In this document: in pieces, positions 1 through 9,485 of the stretch
Numbering within the stretch: the stretch's first letter is position 1
How the letters are laid out: every line of letters begins with the position of its first letter
NCBI RefSeq assembly: GCF_025154015.1
Contig: NZ_JAOAMV010000003.1
Span: forward strand, 1 to 64,000
Direction of reading: 5' to 3'
DNA length: 64,000 nt
DNA from: Tsuneonella litorea
GTDB lineage: Bacteria > Pseudomonadota > Alphaproteobacteria > Sphingomonadales > Sphingomonadaceae
Position numbers and translations under genes: made by a program
The notes under the pieces: generated by a model
The model's database searches: none
What the model was told of the DNA's origin: nothing
What the model saw: only the letters and a program-made list of their open reading frames with translations

Positions 1-330
1 ATCGCTGATCTCCCGGCTGTCGGGATCATTGAATCAGCGGTTTAGTCCCTCGGCAAGGGGAGTTTTTCAACAGAATACACCCCAAATCAGACATTCGAGC
101 AACGCTGCAAATTACCGGAAAGCGGACGTTCTGACGAGCGCGGGCTAAAAGCTGGATTAGCGTTTACACAGGGGATCGGTAATGGTGTCCTATGCGCTCC
201 GGCCAGGCTTCAGACCGCCCCCTGTGATCGTCCTGCCGATGTTCTGCAAAATTGGATGGTTCCACTTAATGATGTCGTAGCCGAGATATGGGCTATTTCC
301 GCCTGAGGTGAGGTGATGTGATTTGATGTG
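1..330. other. Gene-free left edge
   Basis: I see no supportable gene here. A minus-strand open frame near 190-372 resembles no family I know and has no ribosome binding site. A short inverted repeat at about 46-61 followed by five T residues (63-67) could be a weak terminator for a gene lying left of the window. The stretch looks more AT-rich than the housekeeping part of the window. Confidence 0.4.
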
Positions 331-687
331 ATGAAAAGCAAACGCAGTGTCCGCTTCGAGTTGAACATGCACGCGGCCTGTCGCGTACCCGCCACCCCCA
401 TGTCCGCCATCATTCTGAATCTTTCCGTCGACGGGTGCCGCGGGCGCTCGAGGTGTTTTTCGCTAAGCCGCGGTGCGACGATCATCATGAAGCTCGCATC
501 GGGCGACGAAATGGCCGGCTAGGTTGTTTGGGCCGATCGGGAGGAGTTCGGAGTCCAGTTTTTTGAGCCGATGCCGACCGACACGGTCGCGCGTCTCAGC
601 GCGGAACAGCCTGACAGAGGCTCGTTGCCGGATCATCGGGACCATATCCCCGTACCCGACTTCGAAGTGAAGCTGGCGCCGGATTAA
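331..687 (+). pseudogene. PilZ-domain protein gene interrupted by an in-frame amber codon
   Basis: PilZ proteins bind cyclic di-GMP or act as its degenerate relatives. The frame opens at ATG 331 (Met-Lys-Ser-Lys-Arg) and shows the family pattern: an early basic stretch, the NLSVDGC segment matching the usual (D)LSxxGC motif, and a Gly that normally leads into a G-x-V-x-W strand. Exactly at the x position (520-522) stands TAG. After it the same frame continues with VVWADREEFGVQFFEPM, which is the expected PilZ end (G-V-x-F), and runs to TAA at 685-687. The break is a single codon, so the gene is recently inactivated, truncated at about 63 residues, or carries a sequencing error. Its 3' end overlaps the convergent gene by a few bases. 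The N-terminal c-di-GMP-binding RxxxR is not clearly recognisable. Confidence 0.72.
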
Positions 688-1868
688 TCGATCTTTGTGC
701 GGTACGACAGTGTGAAGGACGTGGGGGTACCACTTGGGGCCGCGGCAAATGCACCCTTCAATCGAACTCGCATCCGCGTGACGTTTCCGTCGAGCTGCTG
801 AGCATCGGCTACCGGCGTGTACGTCCACGTCGCACCGTTGTCGCTCGAAAACTCCAGGTCGTCGGTCGTGCTCGATAGCGACGTGAAAGTGTACGTAAGC
901 GATGACGGAGGCGTTCCGTTGGTGAATTGAACCGGACCGCTCGATCCCCCGCCAATGTCAGCGACCGACAATTTGGTCGACGCAGGAACCGCGAGGATCA
1001 CGTCGACTGTGTTAGAATCGGGCGCTCCGGTTCCGCTGTTCTGGACGGTCGTCGAGTGTGTAACCACTGCACCCGGGATATCCAGCGGATTGACGGTGCC
1101 GCGAATCGGGTCGTTGAGCGGCGCACTCGTCAGCGTCGCGCTGATCGTCGGCGATCCGCCCGAATTGATTGGGACTGCGACGATGCCCCAGGCATCCTTC
1201 TGGGACAGGTTCCAGGTGAGCGTGTTAGTTGCAGCGCCCGCCTTGGTGCTGCCTGCGCCGATAAGACCTGCGCCGCCCGTTCCGTTCGCGATCGACCAGA
1301 GCGCGGTCTGTCCGGGATCGGCAGTCGCGTAGGTCGTGTCGCCATTGGTGACGATACCGCCAAAAATAAGTTGCGTCGCCGAGCCGGCAAGGGAAATCGA
1401 TGGCACAAAGTGATCGCCGAGAAGTGTCGCTGGGGTTCCCCAAGGAGCCGATTGGTTGACGCCAAAAAAGCTTGTGACACCGATCACCGATGGGCGCGAT
1501 TTGGTGAGGGTGACAACAACGTTGTTCGTGCCCATCGCCGGTGCGACCCTACCCCAGACTTCGATGGCGCCGTCGCCGCCCTTGCCGCGCGTAAGGGCGA
1601 TCAGTGTCAGCGGCTGCCCGGCATATGTCACCGTCGAAACGTCGGCGTCCTTCTCCGCGATCGCCACCGTGACTAGGATCAGGCGACTGGACGACGAACC
1701 CACCGTATGGGTGAAGGTGACTGTGCTGCTGTTGACTGAATTGGTCGATACTGCGTCGACGGTCGGCTGGGCCAGAACAGCTCCAGAATGAAGAGCCACG
1801 AGCGCCAGCAGGAGGGCCCCCACGGCTCTGCAGAACATCTTCAGTCTCGGGGTGAACATCGTGGTCAT
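684..1868 (-). CDS. Secreted DUF11-like repeat protein, 394 aa
   Basis: The product begins with a signal peptide (basic start, hydrophobic core of about 15 residues, cleavage near Val-Leu-Ala-Gln at residue 34). The mature part is Thr/Ser/Gly/Val-rich beta-sandwich sequence. Roughly the first 230 residues form one domain (an SSSRLILVTVAI strand followed by a VxYxGxPLT segment) of a kind often seen in extracellular proteins. The C-terminal third resembles a DUF11/TIGR01451 repeat ('PGAVVTHSTTVQNSGTGAPD'). The start ATG overlaps the stop of the upstream 1683-aa gene as ATGA, so the two are probably translationally coupled. It is the last gene of the DUF11 run. The exact function is unknown; a surface or periplasmic structural role is inferred from its composition and neighbours. 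Confidence 0.75.
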   Translation of the reverse strand: MTTMFTPRLKMFCRAVGALLLALVALHSGAVLAQPTVDAVSTNSVNSSTVTFTHTVGSSSSRLILVTVAIAEKDADVSTVTYAGQPLTLIALTRGKGGDGAIEVWGRVAPAMGTNNVVVTLTKSRPSVIGVTSFFGVNQSAPWGTPATLLGDHFVPSISLAGSATQLIFGGIVTNGDTTYATADPGQTALWSIANGTGGAGLIGAGSTKAGAATNTLTWNLSQKDAWGIVAVPINSGGSPTISATLTSAPLNDPIRGTVNPLDIPGAVVTHSTTVQNSGTGAPDSNTVDVILAVPASTKLSVADIGGGSSGPVQFTNGTPPSSLTYTFTSLSSTTDDLEFSSDNGATWTYTPVADAQQLDGNVTRMRVRLKGAFAAAPSGTPTSFTLSYRTKID

Positions 1869-4800
1869 CTCCGCCTCCCCAAGCCAAGAAACGACAGGCT
1901 TTCGGAATCGAACTTCATGCGGATGCTGGCGAAGAGGCCCTTGTCGGTCTCACGAGCCTCAGAGAAGTCGCGGTCACGAAAGCCCGTCATGTTGTATCCG
2001 AGCGTCACTAGTGTGTTGTCCGCCGGCGTGAAGCCGATCTGCGGTCCGATTGCGAAACTGGTTGTTCCGTCGCTAACGTTCGCCCGGATCGTTGCCGAGC
2101 CGCCGATCTCGAAGCGCTCGCCGATACCAAGGCGGGCATCGAGCCCGCCGAGCAGTGTCGTACCCGCAAGGTCGAAATCCTCGATCCGGTCGAGATTGCG
2201 ACGAAGGCCCAGGAACATTCCGGGCTCCGAACGCTGGTAAAGTTGTCCGTTCCGTACGGTGTAGGGCGACCAATTGGTCGAAAGGCTCGCCAGCAGCCGC
2301 TGCGACTTTGCATCGCCACCGACGGTCACCGCGTTCGATCCAACAGGACCTGGCTCACCAAGCACGGCACCTGCGACCCGGTCGCTGCGGTACTGGAGCT
2401 TGCCAAGGAAAGAAATTTCTGATCCCGACGGCCGATATGCCAACGCGAGGGCGGCATCCATGATCTCGCTGGTCGCCGCGTCGTTGGCGGTCGCCTTGGT
2501 CCAAGTCCCGCCGCCGCCAACCACGACGCCATCCGCCAGTTGCCGGATCACGCTCGCGGTCACGCCCTTGCGGTCGACGCTCTCCCCGTCACGATATTCG
2601 CCCCGGACGGTGGCCGACCATGCATCGTGCCGCCACGAGCCGCCAAGGGTAATGGCGGTGAAGTCTTCGAACAAAGACTGTTCCGAAACGATATGGCCGC
2701 CGCTGGAAAGCGGATGGTCAGGATTGACGAGTTCGCCGCGGTCGAAGCCGCCCAGTTCGCGATTGCCGTCGATGGTCGCATCGATCGTCAGGCTCGGCGC
2801 AACGGGCAGGGTCTGGGCAAGACCGAAGGCAGCGTAAGTGCGCTGGCCGGACTCGTCGATCTGGCGACCCACAGAAGTTAATGCCCGGCTGCCCTGCCAC
2901 GGGGTCAGTTCGAACCCGGCATTGAACGTGCGCGCTTCAACGGTGTCGCCCCTGGCGATCTCATAGGTGCCGACCGCGCGGGCCCAATCGGTCACTGCAT
3001 AGCTCGCGCGTAGCCTATGGCGTTCGGGGAGGTCTGCCGATTCCGTCCCATCGATCGCGACGCTGCTGGTCGCGCTCAGTTCGAGCTTGTTGCCGAGCAG
3101 TCGCTGCGAAACGCCAACCTCGACGACGGTCGAATCTCGGTTGGTGCCATCGGAGAGCTTGTCGGCGAATTTGGCGATGCCGAGCCGAGCCTCGGTCTGG
3201 CCAGTCCGATAAGTGCCCGTAGCCTGGACCGCCTGGCGACTGGAGGAATCGACGACGCTGTCATCGTACCATGCACTGAACACGTATGCGATCTTCTGGC
3301 TCCCTTCGAGCCGCGCGTCGAAGCCGAACTTGCGACGGCCGACCTCCGCACCCGAAACTTGTCCGATCCCGAAATCGGCATCGACCGAGCGGACATAGGC
3401 TATGAGGTCGACTGCGCCCGTCCGATGTTCAGCTTCGACGAGCCAGGCTGTCGCCTCCCTACCGTCCTTGCGGCTGACCGCGAGTTCGGCGCGGATCTCA
3501 GTATTGTCGCCGATGCGTGCCCGCAGATCGACCGCCGCCAACTCGGTGCGGAATTCTTGACCCTTGTCGGTCAGGACCGTCGCACCGAAACGCAGGACGT
3601 CTTCGCCGAAGGTGTAATCGATCCGCGCACCAGCGTTCCACGCCGAGGAGGCTGAGGCTTCGAACACCTCGTAATCGATAACGATGAACTGCGGATTCAG
3701 ATCGAAATCGCGGCTGAGAACTGGCTGCTTGAAACTGATTGTGCCCGCAAGAAGGTCGATATCGTAGTCGAGGAACCGGACCAACTCGCGGCGGGACACC
3801 ACGATTTCAGATCGGAAACGGTCGCGCACCTCGATCGAGACGACTTCGGAATTTGCAAGGATATCGCGGTCGCGCAGCTGATACGGGCCGGAAAGGCCAT
3901 TGCCCTGGATCTCGTCGTGGCGGTGGCGGCTGGCAACCTTCGCGGCGAACGCCTGACCATGGACCTTGCCGACACGCCCCTCGACCTTCGCGCCCGTGGC
4001 GGTGCGCCGATACTGAGCGAGGACCGTCTGGTCGAAGCCGGTCAGGAAGTCACCGTAGAGCGCGTAGAACGCCTTCGTTTCGATCCGGACATAGAGCTTT
4101 TCGCGGCCGGCGGCATCGAAGCGGCGGTCCGATCCGTCGGCGAACACGGTGTAGTATGCTTTGGGATCGATCGCGCCGAGAAGGCGCTGGTCGTCCTTCT
4201 GCTTCGCGCTGTCGTATGCCAGCGTCATGAGAAACCGACCGAGCACGCTGCCCTTGGCATATAGCGCGACCCGGGCGTCGTCACCGAAGTCGCTGTCGAA
4301 CTCGCCGGTCCGCTCCATGTTGTCCGCGACGCTCTTCGCGCCGATCGATCCTTCGGCAAGGCCGATGATGGTCCAGTCGAGGTCTCCCGGCACCACCCAA
4401 CTTTCGAGCTCTTGGCGGCGCTGGACACCGCCGTCGGCGAACTGGAAGTCGAGTCGTAGTGGTCCGCTCACCATCTTCGGCGCGAGCTCGATCAGGGCAA
4501 CGCCCTTGTCGCCCTCGATCGTCCAGTTGGCCGATGCAGAGCCGCGTCCGGTGAGCTGGCCGAGCTGCAACTGGTCGAGCATGGCCGCACTCTGGAATGG
4601 CTCGCTTACGGCGAAGGTCCCGGTCACCCCGGCGCGGACCGGACGGCCGCGGCGGTCGGTGAACTTCACTGCCACCACCGGACGGCTCTTGCCGTCGGCG
4701 ACGAGATGCGAACGAGTCTTTACCAACTCCGCTCTCCACGGCGCCGACACGAATTGCACATCGCGTACGAGCTCGGTGGCGACCGTTCCGTCGGGGTTGC

Positions 4801-6916
4801 GCACGATCGCGCGCAACACGGTCTGGCGCTGGGTCAGCGGGATCGCGCGCCAGGCGGAGACGGCATAGGTGCGGTTGGCCGATACCTTGGTGCCGTCTAG
4901 CGCAAGAGCGCCAACCGCCTTGCCGCCGGCAAAGAGCTCGATCTTCTGGCCGGCCCTGTGCCGAATGACCACCCGAACGGCAGGCGAACGGGGATTGTGA
5001 TCGACATTGGGAAACAGGAACTCGGTCGGGCCATCACCCAGCGCCATCCAGTCGGTCTCCGCACCAGATGCCGCCCGTGAATTAACAGTATAGGTGGGGG
5101 CAGGGGCAGCGGCATCTGTGGGACCTCCATCCGCCGCAGGAACCTCCGCGGCTTGCGGGGAGCCGGGCACGACCGCATGGAAATCGGCGACCGCAAGGCT
5201 GCCGCCCTGGCCGCTCACGAAGCGCGAGATGGCGCTCCCGGCGCTGCGGGTGGAGCGGTGACAGTCGACGAAATGCCCATCTCCCGGAAGCGTCTGAGTC
5301 TGGGCCTGCACGACATGGGTGCCAGGCACCACGCCGTCGAAGTGATAACGTCCTTCGCGGTCCGTAATCGCGAAGCTCCCGTCTTCGAGCATGACCCGCA
5401 CACCGGGAATGCCGACCACGGGACCTTCCTGCCGGCAATCACCGAGCATCACCCGGCCGGTGATAGTCATACGTGAAATCAATTGGTTATGTTCGATTAC
5501 TACCGAAGATTCTACGTCGGTACGGGTGCCGGATGCATCGATAACGGTGGCGTGGTTGACGGCCTGTCCGGGGGCAGCGTCTTCGCGGACGACCATTGCG
5601 TAGGTCACGCGCACCGAACCGTTCGGCGGTATGCTCCCAAGCGCTGCCGTGAAGCCGTGACCGTCGATCGACGCCGAAACGACGCTGGGCTTCGCCTGGC
5701 CGTTGATCCGCAACGATTCGGGGCGAAGTCTGAGCGCGCGCGGCGCACTGTCCGCCAGCACGATATCCGTCTTCGCGCGGGTTGGATCGGGGTTGCGAAC
5801 CGTGACGCTATAGAACACCGCGTCGCCCGGTTCCGCGCGTGGGCGGGAGGCGGACTTCGTGACAGCGAGGGGAACCTTGGGTCGGTCTACCGGAATGTCG
5901 ATTCGTACGGGCGTGATCGAGGTCAGCGCGAAGCTCCCCCCATAGGACGCGTCGTTGATCGTCAATGCCGATCCGTCGGAATGACGAAAGTTCGCGAAGT
6001 TCGACGACGAAACCGTTGAAGGTGCGGAATACGGGGAGGGCGGGGCGACGATAATCCGATAGTTGCCTAGCGACGCATTGGGGAATCGGTACTCACCTGG
6101 TCCCATGGGGTGGGACACGCCCGCGCCGTCGACAATCGGCGCACCCGTGACGACACTGGAGGGCCAGGGGGTTACGCCATCGTCGGCGAATACGGTCGCA
6201 GGCGCACCTGATTGCGCGTCCACGAGCGAGACTCGCGCGCCCGAAACCGGGGTGCCGTCGTCGCTGTCGAAAACAAGCCCGTACGGGTCTGCCAGGATGG
6301 CGACGAGTGTGGTGGCCACCGGCGGAAGACCCGTTCCACCCCCAACCGCGACTTCAACCAATTCCTCAGGTTCGACACTCAACCTGCAGTCATTTCTAGA
6401 TTTGCTAACTGTCGATGCTAACGTATTGATTGACCCTGTAAAAATTCCCGTATCTAAACCTGTTTCGAGGATAGCGATGACTTCTCTGTCACCACGCGCG
6501 CCGGTGATGGTCACGCTCACGCTATCGGCAATTGAGGGATTGAGATTTGCGGCGGGCGCCCAGAAGCGAAGAATTAGCACTTCACCGATCGCGAGAGTGC
6601 TCGTTCGAGCCGAAGCGACGTTGATAGCGCCTCCGGATTGGCCGGCAAACACGAACAACGGATTGCCGCCGCATTGGGAGGGTGAGATCGAAAGCGGGGC
6701 TGCGTTATCGACCGGATGATAGGTCTCGATCTCGGCCGGTTGCGGATCGACATCGATATCGATCGTATTGGAAAGTGCCGATCTCGCAGCACCTTCCTGC
6801 GACCAGCTCACACGTGCCGTGTTGGAAATCGTCTGTGCATTCACAGGACCCGCAAACAGCAACAGCGCCCAGATGAGCGCTGCTGCCATTTCGAGGATGA
6901 AGGCCCACGGACGCAT
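1865..6916 (-). CDS. Giant DUF11/SdrD-like protein with a C-terminal outer-membrane barrel-like region, 1683 aa
   Basis: Signal peptide at residues 1-27 (cleavage near Val-Asn-Ala-Gln). Residues about 28-330 are Ig-like beta repeats. About 345-475 is a clear DUF11/TIGR01451 repeat (AVTKSASRPRAEPGDAVFY through TYAMVV). About 480-550 is a SpaA/carboxypeptidase-regulatory-like fold with the hallmark GVRVMLEDG and DREGRYHFDGVVPG. About 600-840 are further Ig-like segments (a DRRGRPVRAGV motif). From about 845 to the end alternating polar/hydrophobic strands with many Tyr, Arg and Asp suggest an outer-membrane beta barrel. The sequence ends Gly-Arg-Arg-Arg rather than in the usual terminal Phe, so the barrel is inferred, not proven. 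Related proteins are usually annotated only as DUF11-domain proteins. It sits 34 bp downstream of the 375-aa DUF11 gene and overlaps the next gene by 4 nt. A surface scaffold or secretion role is inference. Confidence 0.75.
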   Translation of the reverse strand: MRPWAFILEMAAALIWALLLFAGPVNAQTISNTARVSWSQEGAARSALSNTIDIDVDPQPAEIETYHPVDNAAPLSISPSQCGGNPLFVFAGQSGGAINVASARTSTLAIGEVLILRFWAPAANLNPSIADSVSVTITGARGDREVIAILETGLDTGIFTGSINTLASTVSKSRNDCRLSVEPEELVEVAVGGGTGLPPVATTLVAILADPYGLVFDSDDGTPVSGARVSLVDAQSGAPATVFADDGVTPWPSSVVTGAPIVDGAGVSHPMGPGEYRFPNASLGNYRIIVAPPSPYSAPSTVSSSNFANFRHSDGSALTINDASYGGSFALTSITPVRIDIPVDRPKVPLAVTKSASRPRAEPGDAVFYSVTVRNPDPTRAKTDIVLADSAPRALRLRPESLRINGQAKPSVVSASIDGHGFTAALGSIPPNGSVRVTYAMVVREDAAPGQAVNHATVIDASGTRTDVESSVVIEHNQLISRMTITGRVMLGDCRQEGPVVGIPGVRVMLEDGSFAITDREGRYHFDGVVPGTHVVQAQTQTLPGDGHFVDCHRSTRSAGSAISRFVSGQGGSLAVADFHAVVPGSPQAAEVPAADGGPTDAAAPAPTYTVNSRAASGAETDWMALGDGPTEFLFPNVDHNPRSPAVRVVIRHRAGQKIELFAGGKAVGALALDGTKVSANRTYAVSAWRAIPLTQRQTVLRAIVRNPDGTVATELVRDVQFVSAPWRAELVKTRSHLVADGKSRPVVAVKFTDRRGRPVRAGVTGTFAVSEPFQSAAMLDQLQLGQLTGRGSASANWTIEGDKGVALIELAPKMVSGPLRLDFQFADGGVQRRQELESWVVPGDLDWTIIGLAEGSIGAKSVADNMERTGEFDSDFGDDARVALYAKGSVLGRFLMTLAYDSAKQKDDQRLLGAIDPKAYYTVFADGSDRRFDAAGREKLYVRIETKAFYALYGDFLTGFDQTVLAQYRRTATGAKVEGRVGKVHGQAFAAKVASRHRHDEIQGNGLSGPYQLRDRDILANSEVVSIEVRDRFRSEIVVSRRELVRFLDYDIDLLAGTISFKQPVLSRDFDLNPQFIVIDYEVFEASASSAWNAGARIDYTFGEDVLRFGATVLTDKGQEFRTELAAVDLRARIGDNTEIRAELAVSRKDGREATAWLVEAEHRTGAVDLIAYVRSVDADFGIGQVSGAEVGRRKFGFDARLEGSQKIAYVFSAWYDDSVVDSSSRQAVQATGTYRTGQTEARLGIAKFADKLSDGTNRDSTVVEVGVSQRLLGNKLELSATSSVAIDGTESADLPERHRLRASYAVTDWARAVGTYEIARGDTVEARTFNAGFELTPWQGSRALTSVGRQIDESGQRTYAAFGLAQTLPVAPSLTIDATIDGNRELGGFDRGELVNPDHPLSSGGHIVSEQSLFEDFTAITLGGSWRHDAWSATVRGEYRDGESVDRKGVTASVIRQLADGVVVGGGGTWTKATANDAATSEIMDAALALAYRPSGSEISFLGKLQYRSDRVAGAVLGEPGPVGSNAVTVGGDAKSQRLLASLSTNWSPYTVRNGQLYQRSEPGMFLGLRRNLDRIEDFDLAGTTLLGGLDARLGIGERFEIGGSATIRANVSDGTTSFAIGPQIGFTPADNTLVTLGYNMTGFRDRDFSEARETDKGLFASIRMKFDSESLSFLGLGRRR

Positions 6917-6950
6917 GCGATTACTCAGTCACCGATCTCCCAGCCGTTGA

Positions 6951-8078
6951 TCAGTTGATCGTCGCTTGGAATCGAAGAGTTCTCGTTTCCGTCGCCGCAA
7001 TCGAAGCGAAGGTGTTGCTCACCGTCGTAGTCCCCGCGTTGTAGTTCGCGGCGTCCGATCCGGCCGATCCGCCGCTCGACGTACAAGTGTCGGGAGCGGA
7101 GAACGCACCGTCGAGGTAGACACTTCCCGAAACGAAGGTCATTTCGGTCGGCACCACATCGCTGAGCGCTACATCGGCCGCGGTGGCGGCGCCCGACGCG
7201 TTCGACACGACGATGCAGTACTCAACCACAGCTCCGGGGATGGAGCGTGGGTTAGTGCTACCAACAGGATCGCTGACCACACGGCTATACTTGTTGACCG
7301 ATAGGAGAGCACCCGCGACTTGGTAGTCGCTGCGAGCCGCGTGCTGGCCGTTATAGGCCGTATCGCCGCTGGGGGCGTAGGCCGCGTCGGCGAAGACCGT
7401 TTCCATCGTCGTCTGGCCGTTTGCCGTACCAGGCGGGGTCTGCGAAATGGCCGAACCTCCTGAACCGGCGACTGTACCGCCGATTTGGCTGGCGCCGGAT
7501 GCTGCTGTCGCCGTCAGGACTACCGTCGCGATGCTGCCGTTCGTGGGCAGCGCTGCCGGCGGACCCGCGCTGAGGACCATGTCGGCCAGGACATAAACAG
7601 TCGCGGTGTCACCCGAGGCGATTCCAGCGAGTGCGCCTGCTTGGGTATCGTCCGTCTGCCAACCCGGCGTGCCGTTCGTTTCGACGTAGACGCGCACGTT
7701 GGCGCCGTCGAAGCTGTCCGACCCGCTGAACTGCGCGCTGCCGCCCGACTGGTTCGTCGCGGCAAGCAGGAAGTCGAGCGTGGCGTTCGAGTTGTTGGTG
7801 ACCGTGAAAGTCGTGACCGCATCGGTCTGACCAGGCGAAACGCTTACGGCCGATGCGTCGGTCGTCGCCACAGTCACGTTGACCTTGCGGTCGACCTTGA
7901 ACGTGTCCGTAGCCGAAACCTGGGTCTGGCTGACCCCGCCGACCTTGTAGTCGACCTGGACGGTATTGGTAATGTCGCTGCCAGCGGCAGTCCCTACGGG
8001 GGCCGCTTGAACGACGGATGGTGCTACGGCCAGTGAGATGCCACTAACCGCAGCGAGCCATTTGCTCCTGAGCATCAT
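6951..8078 (-). CDS. Secreted DUF11-repeat protein, 375 aa
   Basis: A typical signal peptide (cleavage near Val-Val-Gln-Ala-Ala, about residue 25) is followed by an N-terminal beta domain opening with DITNTVQVDYKVGGVSQ. This 'xNTxxVxYxxGGxxQ' opening is shared by all members of this cluster. The C-terminal part (about residues 250-375) is a DUF11/TIGR01451 repeat with the hallmarks NPRSIPGAVVEYCIVVSNASG and a closing TLRFQATIN strand. It lies between the 160-aa and the 1683-aa genes on the same strand, with short gaps of 75 and 34 bp, which suggests one transcript. It could be a surface-layer or adhesin-type component; the sequence shows no catalytic motif. Confidence 0.78.
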   Translation of the reverse strand: MMLRSKWLAAVSGISLAVAPSVVQAAPVGTAAGSDITNTVQVDYKVGGVSQTQVSATDTFKVDRKVNVTVATTDASAVSVSPGQTDAVTTFTVTNNSNATLDFLLAATNQSGGSAQFSGSDSFDGANVRVYVETNGTPGWQTDDTQAGALAGIASGDTATVYVLADMVLSAGPPAALPTNGSIATVVLTATAASGASQIGGTVAGSGGSAISQTPPGTANGQTTMETVFADAAYAPSGDTAYNGQHAARSDYQVAGALLSVNKYSRVVSDPVGSTNPRSIPGAVVEYCIVVSNASGAATAADVALSDVVPTEMTFVSGSVYLDGAFSAPDTCTSSGGSAGSDAANYNAGTTTVSNTFASIAATETRTLRFQATIN

Positions 8079-8153
8079 AGTCGTGATCCATCTGCATGCT
8101 CGCTCTCGATCCCCCGCCCGCGAGCTGTGGGCGGCATTTATCTCTTCCGCGCA

Positions 8154-8636
8154 TCATCGAACGACCGCGAAATAAGTCAGCGAACCCTGCGCTCCCGGTG
8201 CAATCCTCGCGAGGGTCCAGCGAACGTGAGTCACGTCTGCCAGGGTCGCAGGCCGCGATCCGGAGTCGCCATTGGCGACTTCCAGCGAAGCCAGATGCCC
8301 GTAAGTCTTTCCTCCATCGACCGAGACATCGAAGGATCCGTCTTCGGCCAGCATCACCGCGCTCGGCAGTGGATTGGTGACTACGAAATCTTCGGCCGGC
8401 TCGGCGCCGGAATTGATGTAACGCGTCGAGAACGCGAGTCGGTCGCCGGGAACGACCCGGGTCGGCTCCTGCAGTTCCTCGTGCTTCTCGTCCCCTTCGC
8501 CGACGACCCGCACGACCTTGACATCGCCCTTGAGTTCAACCGACTGCGGCTGCGCAAGCAGGGGAGTGCCGGGAAAGGCCACAAGAATCATCGAAGCAGC
8601 TGCAAGAAGATGCCGTTTCACGCTGATTTTCCTCAC
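8154..8636 (-). CDS. Small secreted DUF11-like protein, 160 aa
   Basis: The product has a signal peptide ending near Leu-Leu-Ala-Gln (about residue 28) and then a single beta-sandwich domain with the DUF11 logic: TRVVPGDRLAFSTRYINSGA (entry strand), EDFVVTNPLPSAV (the 'xNPxP' turn) and a closing SLTYFAVVR strand. The chosen start is the GTG at 8634-8636, which overlaps the TGA of the remnant upstream frame (GTGA). This arrangement indicates that its translation was once coupled to the now broken upstream gene, so expression may have dropped after that gene was damaged. No enzymatic motif is visible. Confidence 0.72.
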   Translation of the reverse strand: MRKISVKRHLLAAASMILVAFPGTPLLAQPQSVELKGDVKVVRVVGEGDEKHEELQEPTRVVPGDRLAFSTRYINSGAEPAEDFVVTNPLPSAVMLAEDGSFDVSVDGGKTYGHLASLEVANGDSGSRPATLADVTHVRWTLARIAPGAQGSLTYFAVVR

Positions 8637-9485
8637 TTATCGATCGTTACTTTGAACGAGACGGTGTAGCTGGATCCGGCTGCCGCATTGCCTACGACAA
8701 CCGAAATGCCAGCAGCGCTCAGCTCACCGGCATCCATATCTGCGGCGTCGGTCAGTGACACGCCATCGAGCTCGATGCTGCCGGGCAGGTACGTCGTGGA
8801 CGACGACAGTATTCGCAGGCGCAGGTGCGTCCGGGGTCGATGCGGTCGTGGGCCTATCCGGCGGTCAGGCGATCGCGACGGGTGCGGTCATGGCGTCGCT
8901 CGCCAGCGTCACCCTCGTGAAATCGGCAAGCGTTGAGCCGGTGCCGGTCGCAGCTTGCGCGGTCAGCTGCAACTGGCTGTTCTGACCGTCGGTTGCACTC
9001 GCAGGCACGAGCGCGACGACGAGGATCGCGATCGAGGCGTCGGCGTCGAGCGACGGCGTGGCCGCGCCCCCGGGGATCACTGTGTCGATCCCGTCGTCGT
9101 AGACGCCGTTGGCATTCGTATCGATTGCGATCTTGTCGACTATGAGGTCGAAATCGTTCCCCGCCACTGCCGGCTCTGCCACGAGATTAAAGGTCTCAGG
9201 TCCGTTGCCGGTATTGCTCAGGAGGAAGCGGAGAACCACGTCGCCGCTAGAGGTGATCGGTCCACCGTCCTGAGAGGCCAGGGCCGCGTCGAGAGTCTCA
9301 TTGACTGTGATCGAAACGATGTTTGAGTCGACCGTCTGAGTCACGCCATTGTGCGTGAAACTTGCGGTGGCAGTATTTTGGATCACCGAACCGGCCGGCA
9401 CGCCTTCCGCGCGGACGGAAACCGCGCACAGTGCGGCCGCACTTGCGGCCGACAGCAAAAGACAGTGAACAGGGCAGAACTTCAT
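8633..9485 (-). pseudogene. First gene of the DUF11 run, broken by a stop codon and a frameshift
   Basis: From ATG 9485 the frame encodes a signal peptide (cleavage near Val-Arg-Ala-Glu) and a beta domain with the shared QNTATASFTHNGVTQTVDSN opening and a DTNANGVYDDGIDT calcium-loop-like segment. It reaches a TGA at 8865-8867 after about 206 residues. The same frame continues with plausible coding sequence (PTTASTPDAPAPANTVVVHD) to about 8793. There the family pattern jumps to another frame: TTYLPGSIELDGVSLTDA down to a stop at 8633-8635. That tail is a textbook end of a DUF11 repeat and its stop overlaps the next start as GTGA. A stop plus a small deletion/frameshift therefore split one gene. 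A shortened 206-aa secreted product may still be made. Sequencing error is the alternative. Confidence 0.68.

Noticed and set aside
46-67. Terminator for a gene left of the window
   Set aside because: The stem is only four base pairs long; the T run is suggestive but the hairpin is too weak to list as a feature.
190-372. Minus-strand 60-residue open frame near the left edge
   Set aside because: It matches no family I know, has no ribosome binding site and overlaps the start of the PilZ remnant, so I treat it as chance.
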